Assembly: GCA_020152595.1 (NCBI GenBank)
Contig: JAIGNY010001488.1
Location: forward strand, 576,501-640,500
Length of the DNA stretch: 64,000 nucleotides
Reading direction: 5' to 3'
Source of the DNA: Chiridota heheva
Taxonomy: Eukaryota; Echinodermata; Holothuroidea; Apodida; Chiridotidae
A program made the position numbers and the translations under genes. Below the pieces are notes generated by a model, which was not told the origin of the DNA, ran no database searches, and was given only the letters and a program-made list of their open reading frames with translations. Numbering within the stretch: the first letter of the stretch is position 1; each line of letters opens with the position of its first letter. Shown in pieces: positions 11,042 to 22,900 of the stretch.

Positions 11042-12463
11042 CACTGATCCAAATCTAAATCTTTAGATTTTATTTTCCATTTGCTAAAAGTGACTACTTT
11101 TTTACATATCTATGATTTTTGTATGATTCAAACAATTCTGTCCTGCTTTTCTAGAGATATTTGCAAACGGAAATAAACCCGTACGTATCTTACTAATTGA
11201 TATGTTAAAACTGTTTCCGTCACCGTTGTGGGTTAGTGAAGTTATGTATAACTGTTGCCAACTTTTTTGAAGATCTTAACTCCCGCCATAGTAATGACTG
11301 TGCAGTAAAGAATTAAAGTTGTAAAAGTAAACGTACCAAAACTTTGACTTTCAAGTTGTTATGTACTTCTTTGATTGATTGGCTGCGGATCGCAAGGCGT
11401 AGAGTCATGGGGAAATGGGAATAATGCGTATGACGCAACCAAGTTTGTCTTTGATATTGTTTGTCTACAAAATCAATTTAAAAACAAAAACTTTGAACAT
11501 GTAAGAAATCTCACCTTAACCCTAATACTAAATTTAATTTATAATAACTTGTTTTCTCCAGTAAATCTTACTTTTTGTTGTTCTTAAACGAAACAAAGTA
11601 AATATGATATACGAATTGATCAAGGTAAACTTATTTGCGGCATCCGCACTTTTCCCATTGATTTCAAAAGCGACCAATTTGCCTGCGGATCGGCAGTAGG
11701 TATTATGGGAAAATTGCCGCAAATAAGTCTTTAATTTGGTTGTTTTTCAAAAAAAAATTTAAAACAAAAAAGTGAAAATAAAAAAATTCATCCTAACCCC
11801 AACTCTATTTTTAGCGAAAATAACTTCGTTGCTTTAGTTGTTTGTTTGTTTGTTTTTTTAATGAAAAAGTGAATATTATATACAAATTAGCAAAGGTAAA
11901 CCCGAGGTAAATTTGTTTGCGGCGCGCGTAAGCATATTCCTAAGCCACCTATTTGCTAATTTGCGCTTGGTCGTTCTTCTTGGTAATCAAAAGAGTGTAA
12001 ATCGACACTTCCAAGTTCCATACTTCTTTTAATTATCTGTTGGGAAACTTTTTAAATTTCTGATGATCAGGTATTGATTTTAAACATCACTGTTATCAAT
12101 GATAAATTCATGACTTTGTTTTAAAAGATGAAACCCGTTGATGTTGTTGTTGTTAATAATATTGTGTAGGCCTAGGCCCTACTTACCTGTTTCACGATAA
12201 TAGTATGTGCATAGGCGTAGTACAAACAAATGAGGGTCGCTTATTTTACATTGGTAAAGGAATATTAGCTACTTATTTCATTTTAAAGAAGTATTTTACT
12301 TGGTAGGCCCTATTTCATTGATGGTAATTTGTGTGTTGCATGAAGAGTGCACGTTATATAGTTTTCGAGCATTTTTTACTTGCAAAGTTGCTTATAGTAT
12401 ACTACAGTGTATTTTTATACTGATATTTTCATTGACGGATTGAAGAAAGTACTGTAGCACATA
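11042..12463. other. Intergenic DNA with small local repeats
   Basis: There is no recognisable gene. Sequence around 11545-11640 is repeated in diverged form around 11830-11925 (both carry ATACAAATTxGCAAAGGTAAAC-like and TTTGCGGC segments), on either side of the small hairpin at 11630-11727. Confidence 0.5.
11630..11727. repeat. 98-bp hairpin
   Basis: CTTATTTGCGGCA and TTTTCCCAT at the left pair with ATGGGAAAATTGCCGCAAA plus TAAG at the right. It is probably a very short palindromic element or its relic. Confidence 0.6.
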
Positions 12464-12569
12464 GGCTACATTTGCTAAATTCAAAATAACTATGCCTCGG
12501 GAATGGGAATATTGCCGGCTGCATTTGCTAAATTCAAAATATGTATGCCTTTGGAATGGGAATATTGCT
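12464..12569. repeat. 53-bp tandem duplication (two copies)
   Basis: The segment starting GGCTACATTTGCTAAATTCA at 12464 recurs at 12517 as GGCTGCATTTGCTAAATTCA, with a few substitutions. Each copy ends in GGGAATATTGC. Confidence 0.85.
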
Positions 12570-12872
12570 AATTCGTCCCTGTTTTGACATAGTCGTGAAT
12601 GTGCAAAAGTAGTTTTTAATTTAAAAACAAAACAATAGGTAGGCCTAGGCCTAATTGCTAATTAATATGATTTACAAGTATCTGCTTCTTGTGTTTGTGT
12701 CATTTATTGATTATTTAAAGTTTAGATAATTTATTAGTTGTAGAAAACGAGGAAAATGATCATATAATTTGTAGTAATATGCATTTCAATACATTCACCA
12801 CTATGACACAACGAAAAAAATGTTTGTTGAGTCTACTCTAGAATCGTCACTATGTCAAAACAGGGACGAATT
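12570..12872. mobile_element. 303-bp non-autonomous element with 24-bp terminal inverted repeats
   Basis: The left end AATTCGTCCCTGTTTTGACA, continuing TAGT, is repeated exactly in inverse orientation at 12849-12872. The interior is AT-rich and non-coding. The length and perfect short inverted repeats fit a MITE. A target-site duplication is not obvious, so the superfamily is left open. Confidence 0.75.
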
Positions 12873-13715
12873 GTATATACAGTACATGTGTACCATCCCC
12901 CTCTCAAAAAAAGTGGATATATACCTGCTATCCTGCCCAGGATCTCATTAGTTGTTCTGCTTCTTAAAGTTTCAAACAGTCAGACCCGACCTGATACATA
13001 ACAAGGTCGGGTCAGATTTGTCCTCTTTATTTTCTTTATTCTGAAAACCTTAGTTGTTGTGGAAGTTGGTGCTGAGTATCATATTAGCAATGGATGAAGT
13101 CCTTATTGTGTGGTTAATTTAATTAAGATAAAGTGGTCTCACTATTTGCCACAGTAAGTTTGTGGTTATGATTTGCTGGAACAAATTTTTAAGGAGAAGG
13201 ACAAGTCATGTACTTCTATGTGAGTCTAAGGTTGCCATGGCTCAGTTGTAGACTATTTGTATCATGCAACTACAGTACTTATGACCACCCTAGAATATAT
13301 ATTTCATGACAAGTGTGGAGCTTGCCAGAATGTATTCATGAAATCAAAATACCTATTTACAAGAATGAAACGTACCACTCAGAAATGTTTTCAATCTTGA
13401 AACTGCAAAATTCAGCCATTGTCAAGTGTGAAGCTGTGGAAAAGTTGCACAATTGTATCCATTCGATTAATTGTTGTGAATTTGCCATTGCCTGTGTGGG
13501 TCATGGGGAAGGCAAGGATGTTTTTTTTATTGTGCTACAAAAGTTTTGCCCTTTGCAACTGTGGAGCCGCAGAGACACATGAGGATGTATTCCAATCATG
13601 AAATTATTGGTTCCAATCCAGTTCAGAGATTAAACAAACAAAAAAATGCTGTGTAGTTTTATGGGTTGTAATTGTAACAGTATTTCAGTGACTTAAACTT
13701 TTTTTTGAAATATTA
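12873..13715. other. Intergenic DNA
   Basis: An open frame at 13313-13582 (89 codons) has no family resemblance that I recognise and is not obviously bounded by splice sites. Otherwise no gene or repeat is seen. Confidence 0.5.
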
Positions 13716-14075
13716 TTAATTTTTTTTTCACCCCAGGTTTCACCTTTTAATGCATTTTAATCGTTTGATAACTTTTTTATTTCTCTTAGTGTTTTGTGTT
13801 TAAGATTGCTAGTTTTTACCACTTTTTATTAACTGTTTTATCTTATTCATGTATCTGAACTGAACGTTTAAAACTTAATTATTTCTTTTATTCATATACT
13901 GCTGATATTTTAGCTTTTACCTATTTTAGGGTTTTAGGTGTTGAATCATATTTATTTTGTTTCTTTTATGTATTGATAAGGAATTAACTTTTCTTTTTTT
14001 CATGCTCTTGTAAAGCACTTAGAGCTTTCTTTTAGAATAAGTGCTATGTAAACATAATTTAATAATTATAATAAT
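13716..14075 (+). mobile_element. LINE 3'-tail remnant (L2/CR1-like)
   Basis: A T-rich tract leads to GTAAAGCACTTAGAGCTTTC, then GTGCTATGTAAACA and a short (TAA/AAT) tail. This CTTGTAAAGCxC...GCTATATAAA arrangement recurs at the ends of LINE fragments at about 23690-24050 and 39230-39345, which identifies it as a 3' untranslated LINE tail without coding remains. Confidence 0.5.
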
Positions 14076-14261
14076 TTTCCATCTGCAGTCTCAAATCATA
14101 GATGTAAAGAAAATGTGCATTTGGCACACAAGAATGGTTATTCCTGTAGTCAGCTTTTGCTGTACTGTAGCTTGGTGTCACTACTCTATAAAGGAGTCTT
14201 GATGAGTTCCCGCCAGGATTGACAAATCAACTTGCCCGCCCAACAAGAGTATCTTAATTTG

Positions 14262-15587
14262 TGGTTGTCTTGAATGTAAATAAGGTTGTGTCCTGAATGT
14301 AAATAAGGTTGTGTCCTGAATGTATTAAATAAGGTTGTATCCTGAATGTAAATAAGGTTGTGTCCTGAATGTAAATAAGGTTGTGTCCTAAATGTAAATA
14401 AGGTTGTGTCCTGAATGTAAATAAGGTTGTGTCCTGAATGTAAATAAGGTTGTGTCCTGAATGTAAATAAGGTTGTGTCCTGAATGTAAATAAGGTTGTG
14501 TTCTGAATGTATTAAATAAGGTTGTGTCCTGAATGTAAATAAGGTTGTGTCCTGAATGTAAATAAGGTTGTGTCCTGAATGTAAATAAGGTTGTGTCCTG
14601 AATGTAAATAAGGTTGTGTCCTGAATGTAAATAAGGTTGTGTCCTGAATGTAAATAAGGTTGTGTCCTGAATGTAAATAAGGTTGTGTCCTGAATGTAAA
14701 TAAGGTTGTGTCCTGAATGTAGTAAATAATGTTGTGTCCTGAATGTAAATAAGGTTGTCCTGAATGTAAATAAGGTTGTGTCCTGAATGTTAATAAGGTT
14801 GTGTCCTGAATGTATTAAATAAGGTTGTGTCCTGAATGTAAATAAGGTTGTGTCCTGAATGTAAATAAGGTTGTGTCCTGAATGTAGTAAATAATGTTGT
14901 GTCCTGAATGTAAATAAGGTTGTGTCCTGAATGTAAATAAGGTTGTCCTGAATGTAAATAAGGTTGTGTCCTGAATGTAAATAAGGTTGTGTCCTGAATA
15001 TAAATAAGGTTGTCCTGAATGTAAATAAGGTTGTGTCCTGAATGTAAATAAGGTTGTGTCCTGAATGTATTAAATAAGGTTGTGTCTTGAATGTAAATAA
15101 GGTTGTGTCCTGAATGTAAATAAGGTTGTGTCCTGAATGTAAATAAGGTTGTGTCCTGAATGTAAATAAGGTTGTGTCCTGAATGTTAATAAGGTTGTGT
15201 CCTGAATGTATTAAATAAGGCTGAATGTATTAAATAAGGTTGTGTCCTGAATGTATTAAATAAGGCTGAATGTATTAAACAAGGTTGTGTCCTGAATGTA
15301 TTAAATAAGGCTGAATGTATTAAATAAGGTTGTGTCCTGAATGTATTAAATAAGGTTGTGTCCTGAATGTATTAAATAATGTAAGGTTGTGTCCTGAATG
15401 TATTAAATAAGGCTGAATGTATTAAACAAGGTTGTGTCCTGAATGTATTAAATAAGGCTGAATGTATTAAATAAGGTTGTGTCCTGAATGTATTAAATAA
15501 GGTTGTGTCCTGAATGTATTAAATAATGTAAGGTTGTGTCCTGAATGTATTAAATAAGGTTGTGTCCTGAATGTAAATAAGGTTGCA
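14262..15587. repeat. 23/26-bp minisatellite array (about 55 units)
   Basis: The basic unit is 23 bp (AAATAAGGTTGTGTCCTGAA plus TGT). A 26-bp form carries an extra ATT after TGT. The left two thirds are mostly 23-bp units; from about 15200 the array switches to 26-bp units with an inserted short unit (AAATAAGGCTGAATGTATT), giving a compound pattern repeated several times. Units in the first part are nearly identical, which suggests recent homogenisation. Stops are frequent and it is not coding. Confidence 0.95.
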
Positions 15588-16333
15588 ACTTGCCCATGGA
15601 TAATTTTTTTTGTATACCTGCAATGCAAATTTTACTAAAAACCAACTTGTCCATGTGGACACGTCAAGTAAATGTCATTGTTGCCCGGATAAGATTTGTT
15701 GTTGTCCTGGGCAACTAGACATATAGGATTTGTCTAACGCTGGTTCTTGCAAGGGACTGTAAAAAAAAAACCCATTAGACTTGATCAAATTATCACCACT
15801 AAAACTGGTAAACTATATGCCCACTGATTCACATCAAACGTTCATGGTTGCAACATTACAGTATGTACATGTATTGTTCATGGGTTAAACAAAAAACAGT
15901 CATAAACTTCAGTATTTCACTGGGCACTATCGGTCATCATTGGACCCACATCTTACGGTACATAAGAAGTTACCTCAAAATAGACCCTTTATATTTATTT
16001 TCTTGACTACCTTGAAAATACCTTTGTAATTAACTTTTCATCATGGCAAAACTTCAAACACTATTCATATCTTCCAGCTGTGCAGGAGGATTCTACTCTT
16101 CCTGCAAAATATAAAATGTGCAGTCATGGTACAGTAGATGATAACAGTTCAAATACAGTAGATGACCCCAATTAAAATAGCAACCATGGGGAAACTTAAA
16201 ATTATAACTTTCCAGCTTGATGGACTTCATTTTTTGCCAGTATGATGAGATATTCATCATATCCCTCAACACACTCAAACCTCAAGATTTACTTTGTTCA
16301 TGGAAAACTCTGTAATGGTAATTTATGAACTCA
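15588..16333. other. Intergenic DNA
   Basis: No gene or array is seen. The sequence is AT-rich and unique as far as can be judged within the window. Confidence 0.5.
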
Positions 16334-16337
16334 TTAA

Positions 16338-16449
16338 AAGGGCATTATAGTTTTATTTTGTGATTTCTCTCTCTTTGCAAGAAATCTTTTCATTTCTCTT
16401 GTCTAATTATAGCAGGGGAAAATTGTAGACATTTATTTCATAAAATGCC
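16338..16449. mobile_element. 112-bp TTAA-flanked palindromic MITE (candidate)
   Basis: TTAA at 16334-16337 and 16450-16453 bracket a segment beginning AAGGGCATTATAG and ending CATAAAATGCC, which are imperfect inverted repeats. The arrangement matches the other TTAA-bounded elements in the window. Confidence 0.45.
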
Positions 16450-16909
16450 TTAAAAATACCTGAAAAGATTCTTTTTATGGCTCTAGCCTTAGGAAATCTG
16501 ATTTAAAGACGTCCAAATAAAAAACTGCAAGTGATCTTTGATCGTTAAATTGATTAGTTGCATTGCTTAACATCACCCATTTTAAGTGTGGCAAAGACTA
16601 AATAATTATCTCTGAATCCTTTTTTTTTTGGGGGGGTGAGGGGCAAATTTTTCATTATTTTTGTGCAGCTGGCGATGGATTCCAAACAAATATCTCTTGC
16701 CAACTTAATGAACAGGGGTGTCGGAGGGAAGCATTCAAACCATATTCCAATATAAGTGGGCTAATTTGTATGATGTAAAAGTAAATTTTGAAATAACTTA
16801 AGTAACTTCTAGTTCGATGTAGACTGACTACAGGTTGTATGCAAAAATTCTACTTTTTTTTTCATCAGGTCATGCTTCCTGCTCAATCTGAAGTGATCGT
16901 TCGACCACA
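16450..16909 (+). promoter_or_regulatory. Region upstream of the SIAE start codon
   Basis: The transcription start is not determinable by eye. No TATA box at a convincing distance and no CpG-rich island are visible. A G-run (GGGGGGGTGAGGGG) lies near 16630. The ATG at 16910 is preceded by CGACCACA, an acceptable but not strong initiation context. Confidence 0.25.
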
Positions 16910-16970
16910 ATGTTCTGCCTAAGATGTATTGGAATTCTCCTAGTACTGTTGGCTTTCTGTAAATTTTCAT
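16910..16970 (+). CDS. SIAE: SIAE exon 1 (signal peptide)
   Basis: Encodes residues 1-20 plus one base. The ATG is followed by FCLRC and a leucine-rich core (IGILLVLLAF), a classical signal peptide. The donor is CAT|GTAAGT. The joined codon continues into SDLPGD of exon 2, the start of the mature enzyme. Confidence 0.88.
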
Positions 16971-19900
16971 GTAAGTATAAGGATGCTTTGAAATTTAATC
17001 TCAGTGGATGTGTAACACATATACACAAAAGCTTCATTTTCTTAATTCTTACTTCAAGATCTTTGTTAAGAAAAATTAAACAATGTGGGTAATACTGTAT
17101 AAAGGTATGTGTAAGGTGTATAGACAAGGTACCTGTACATGTTCTTTGTGACAGAAGTATATGTACAATACTGTACCAGTGCTTAAACTGTTCACATTTC
17201 AAAATAAACTTTTCTTTTAAATAAATCATCAAAGTACAGTACATCAGTTAGAGATTTGAAATGTCAATAGCTGTAGAAAGAAGATCTTCATACCCATAAC
17301 ATTTCTGGCTTGGTAAAAATTATTGGACCGACAGAGGCAACATTGACTAAATTACTTTCAAATCTAGTTAAAACCATCAAAAGGGTAAAAAGTTCCAATC
17401 AAAAGCATTTAGAAATTGATCATTTACAGTTTTGTCCATCTTAAAGTGTAAATATGCAAAGTTTTATGCAAATTTCATGATGGATATACCTCACACTATT
17501 TTCTTACAGTATGTATTGTACAGTAAGTTCTGTGTCTTCTGTTGTATACCACAGTTGCTTGACGGAGAGTAGGGGATTCTTACAAAAGGTTTTGGGATCT
17601 CAACCTTACCCCCTCCCCAATGTAGGAGTAGAGGGCAGTTTCATCATTTTCATTCAAACATTGAAATTAAGGAACAAAATATAAAGAATAACATAAAAAT
17701 AGTGATCTATCTTCCTGTATGTATGTTCTAGTGCTCTCAGGACATGGCTCTATTACGTATCGATTATCGTGGAGAAAAATATTGCGATATCATATATCGT
17801 GATACTTTTCAAGAAAACTGACTACATCATATATCGTGATACTTTTTAAGAAAACTGACTAACGACACAATTGTTAATATCACTAACGTTATATGATCAT
17901 GGAGTTACAATTTACTCCATGGTATGATGAACGCTTGAAAAAATGATTTGCAGATCTAGCAAATGACATGATCGCGTGACTATTACGTTCATCACGCACC
18001 ACGCACGTGTTTGATAATTCAGCCAACGTGACCATGAATCATCGAAGTGAGAGCCTGAGTGGCACATTCTGGACCAATTTTTTGTTATTTTTGCCAACTT
18101 ACATCAGCGCATGCCAGTGTGTGGTGACGAAGCACGATTTTTATTTAGTTGTTTGTATGTTTTAAGAGTATTTTGCATGTTTTTAATGGCCTAAACTTGA
18201 CTTTTAGATTTAATATCGTAACATTAAAATTGTAATATATGAAGTAGTCTAGCCTAGTTGCGTGAAATTTTCTTAGTTGAGTTTTAGCTTTTTTGGTATT
18301 GCGATATGTCGCGAGAGGCATATTTCATGTCATGGGAAAAGAGAAATCGCGATATCACGATAATCGATATGTCATGACAGCACTATAGTATGTTCATACA
18401 TCACAAAAATTGTGTCAAAATATCCTCAAACCTTGATTGGCCACATCTAAAAAACTACATGTTGTATTTTCATTATTTAAAGACTGTTTTACTCAAGAAC
18501 TATATGGCAAAATTACATTTAAAGTTGTCATTTCACTTGTTTATGTACTGTATTTTGATTGTATATCTGCAGTGTCTGACCTGCCTGGGGATGTGTTTCG
18601 TCTCGCATCTTATTACTCAGACCACATGGTGCTTCAGATGGAGCCCAGTAAAGCAAAGATCTGGGGATACGCAGAGATTGGAGCCAAAATAACCCTTACT
18701 TTTAAAGGGAAAGAATATACAACAGCCACAGGTAAATAGTACCTCAAAATGGGTTGCTACTTCTTGTCTGTCTTCATGTACGTTAAACACACATTTTTGT
18801 AATGTATAAAGAGTTGCTGATGTCTGAGAATTTTGGAAAGTCAATGTTCATCCCAAATTATCATTTTGGCTTCTTTTGCCATTCTCATGATTCCCCCACC
18901 CCTTCTCTCTTTCATCTTCCTCTCAGCATTCCTTTCTCCTTCTCTCAACCCTCCCTATTCCTCACCTAAAAACCTTTTCTTTACCCTTCATCATGCTTCT
19001 CTCTACAACCATATTTAATTCTCCTCTTCCACCCTCTCTCTATACTTTGTTTTTTTCACCCATGCACCTCGTCTCTCGATCACAGCTTTCTGACTTTTTG
19101 TTCTTGTATTTCTCTCATTCTTCCTCTGTTTCCTTTCCTTCCTACCTCTAGAATGATCTGACCTCTCACTCTCAGGCACAATTTGACCCTTGTTGTCGTG
19201 GTGCCGTTAAGTGCTCATCAAACAAACAAACTTAATTCTAACACCATGATTTTCTAGTACCCACTTCGCACATTTGACTATGACAATCACAGTCCCATTA
19301 AACTTCCACAAACAAATAAAACAATTATCGTATTCTACCTAATAAGCGCCTGGCGCTTACGAAAATAAAATTGCACCTACAGTTTTCCAATTGCTTCTTT
19401 CTGGGGCATTCTAAGCTTGTTCAACATCATGTCCTAATCCAGCCCAGATGAGAGAAAAATACATTGAGCAAATAATTTAAAGGCATTTCAGTTATTATTT
19501 CTCACATATAAATCTCCAATTGTCTGTACTCATTTCTCAAATTAAATTTTGACCTTTAAATTGTAATTTAAGTACCAACTTAATCATATAGAAAAAAACA
19601 AGTACTATTCACACATTATTGTATATGCTTATTTTAGAAATGTTTAACACATCTACTTTTTGATTAACATGTAGAAAAATTGTGCCACAAATATTGAAGG
19701 ATTATTAGTTCAATGGACAAGCAAGTCCATCTTTCATGAAAAAGGACTTTAAAAGAAACAAAATGGTGAAGAAAGCATTCAAAAATCTTGTTTTGTTAAG
19801 GGGATATTCAAGTTAAGTCTCATTTGTGTTGAAACGACTGAAATAAGACTAGTTGTGGTATTGTATCTTCACATTCTTCAGTCTTTTATTTACATATTCT

Positions 19901-22900
19901 ATTATATATTTTCAAAACCATTAAAAACAATTGGATATGTGAGAATAGTTGTAAAACAGAATCTAGGTACTTATAATTAACCACCTGAAAAAAGTTTGAA
20001 ACAAAATTCAATTTGTAAAATTGAATTGGTTGGTTGGTTTACCAAGGTTGATAACGTCCCAACAGACCTCCATTGGAGTATTTACATCAAGACACCCATG
20101 GCCGTTTTATCAACCAGTCGTGGAGCACTGGTGGGAGACCCACCGGGAATCTAACTTGGGACGCTAGATTAGAAAGCTGAAGCTTTACCGCACTGCCATG
20201 TAGGTCTCTATTAATTTACTTTTACCAATCACTGAGTAATCTCTTTTGTTTTAATACAGGTGCATCTTTAATGAGTGGTACATGGCACATTCTACTGGAC
20301 CCTACCCCACCAGGTGGTCCATTCTTCATCACCGTCCACTCCCATTTCAAGGGAATAATTGAACGTGTTTCTCTGCAGGACGTTATGTTTGGTGATGTGT
20401 GGCTTTGCAGTGGACAAAGCAATATGGAATTTCCTGTCCGTGATGTAATTCTCTTCTGGTTTTTTGATTTTGTAGATCATTATGTGGCTAAATCCAGGAG
20501 CATAGTATAAATCTTTGGGTCTCCTGTTTCTTTCCATTACCCCTTACTATCACTACCAAATTTCTAGCTATTTACAGAAGTGCATGCTGATGCAAGATAA
20601 AAGTGCAAGTTGGAAGGTCTCCAAGGACAGATCCAATATTTTCAAAAATGGGATCCAAGGTTTAGTCATGAAAATATATTGCCTGACCACCCCCCCCCCT
20701 CCCTTTCCCCTTCCCTCTCTCTTGATCCGCCCTTGATCTCTTTCCATTCAATTTGAAGCATATCCACAATATTTATCCTTGGATGTCATCCAACTGTATG
20801 TCCTAATTGTTTAATTTCTTTTCAAACCTGGGTTATTGTTTCAACTGCTATTATAAAGGAATATATCCGTGGAATTTCATTTTAAAATATTTGATAGAAG
20901 ACAATAAAAGAAACAGATTGGTGAAAACACCAAGTTAATATCTTATTCCTGCAAGAAGTTGAATTTGAAAGATTTTTCTTCTTTGTGTAAAAGAGATTGT
21001 TGGTCCAAATCTATAGTCATCATTAATGATGTCACCACAGCACTTCTGCACTATTCTTTATGTACTTCTTTGGAAAATTAATTTCGTATTTTCTTAATGA
21101 TTGTGAACATTTTTTCTTCAAAAATAATTATAAATAGTGTAGAATAAAATTTACAATGTTTTCCAATCTGTTCTTGTAACTTATATTTGAATTTTGAAAA
21201 ATTGGTGATTAATTTTTAAAGAAATACATTAAGATTAGCACAGAAAAATCTTTAAACTTCAATAACTTCTTCTAGGAATGAAATATCAACATTGTTTTTT
21301 TACGATTCTGTTTCTTAATTTTTTCTCTCTATCAGATACATAAAAATGAAATTCCATGAGAATATTCCTTTAAAATTGTTGCAAATTTTCCATGGTTACC
21401 ATTTTCTTTCAAGAGAGCCATAAATTGCTATTAAGACCTGGACTTATTGTTCTCAGTTATTTTGTATTGAGAAACTTAAAATACCAGCAACATGCCATCG
21501 CCAAGATTGCCAAGTCCCCCTCCAACCAGTTGATATGTATAGTGAGTTACCCAAATTTCAACCATCCCTGAATTTCAACCACTTTGTCATAGTTGTTTTG
21601 ATTACCAATTGTTAACTATACTCTGTTGCCATTTATTAGATCTTTCCTACTTTTATTTTGTAGTTTTAGAATACAAATTTATTTAAAACAATTTATTGAA
21701 GTTTATTTTCACTAGTATTGATGATCGGACATTGTACATATTACTGTTACACCTGCTGGGTAGTTAGGCATATATAGCACACAGTGGTTGAATTTCTGGT
21801 CAGTTTTTAATGTCAGATGTACAAATTGACTGAAACAGATATTTTTTACTGAAAGTGAAACAAAATGACATCACATGCATACCCAGAATCTATCATCATA
21901 CATTGTTTCAAGAAGATTGGAGAATAAGTTGGAACATTGATGAGTCAATATTGTGTTTTCATTTTTTTTTAAATGCAAATTTGTTCCTTCAGTGGTTGAA
22001 ATTAGGACCTACCATGCTACTCCATCCTTTTCGTATTGGATGATAAATTTTGTTCAATGACTATCTGTTTGTTTAATAAGGAGGTGACTTGATTTCTTCA
22101 GCTTGAATCTATTCTTTGCAACATTTCTAAACCTCTTTTTCATTGTGTATTTTGTGTAGGCATATAACTCATCAAAATACCTGATGAGCTCCTATAAGTA
22201 TCCTAATATACGCTTGTTGACGGTACAAAATGCATCTTCACGGAAGCCCCTGTATGAACCAATGGGCTATTCTGAACTCTGGACCAAACCAACACCAGGT
22301 GAGTGAGTGAAGACTTGATACTGGCAGTGGAAGTGCTATGGGGATGGTGGACATGGTACTCAAAGGCTCTTCTTACTTCATTACTCAATCTTAAATGGGA
22401 TAACCTCACCTGCCACCTCCTCCTGCGGAAACTCTTTTCTCCCACCCTCTGCAGGAAAAGTGTTCTTTTCTTCTGGATACCCAGCCATGTTGGCATCCCT
22501 GGCAATGACAGGGTTGATACAGCCGCTACACTTGCCCTTAACCTCCTCCCTTCCCCTTTTCCCAAAACCCTCTCTGACATCAAACCGCTTATCGCTTCTC
22601 TTGTTCGTGACCACTGGCAAACCTTATGGAACTTCCAAATTGATAACAAACTCCATGTTATCCAGCCCACTATCCCGATCAAATCCACCATCAACAACCT
22701 TTCTCGTATCGACAACGTTCATATTACCCGTCTTAGAATTGGTCACACCCACCTCACTCACTCCCACCTCCTTATTGGTTCCCCCCAAACCCTCTGTAAC
22801 AATTGCCACTGCATCCTCACAATCCAACACGTTCTCCTTGCTTGCCCCCTGTACAACCTTCCCAGAGCTTCCCTCGCTCCCCACAACTCAATTGCTGAGT

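Noticed and set aside
13313..13601. 89-codon open frame as a gene
   Set aside because: No recognisable domain, no splice support, and an overlapping frame of similar length is open by chance.
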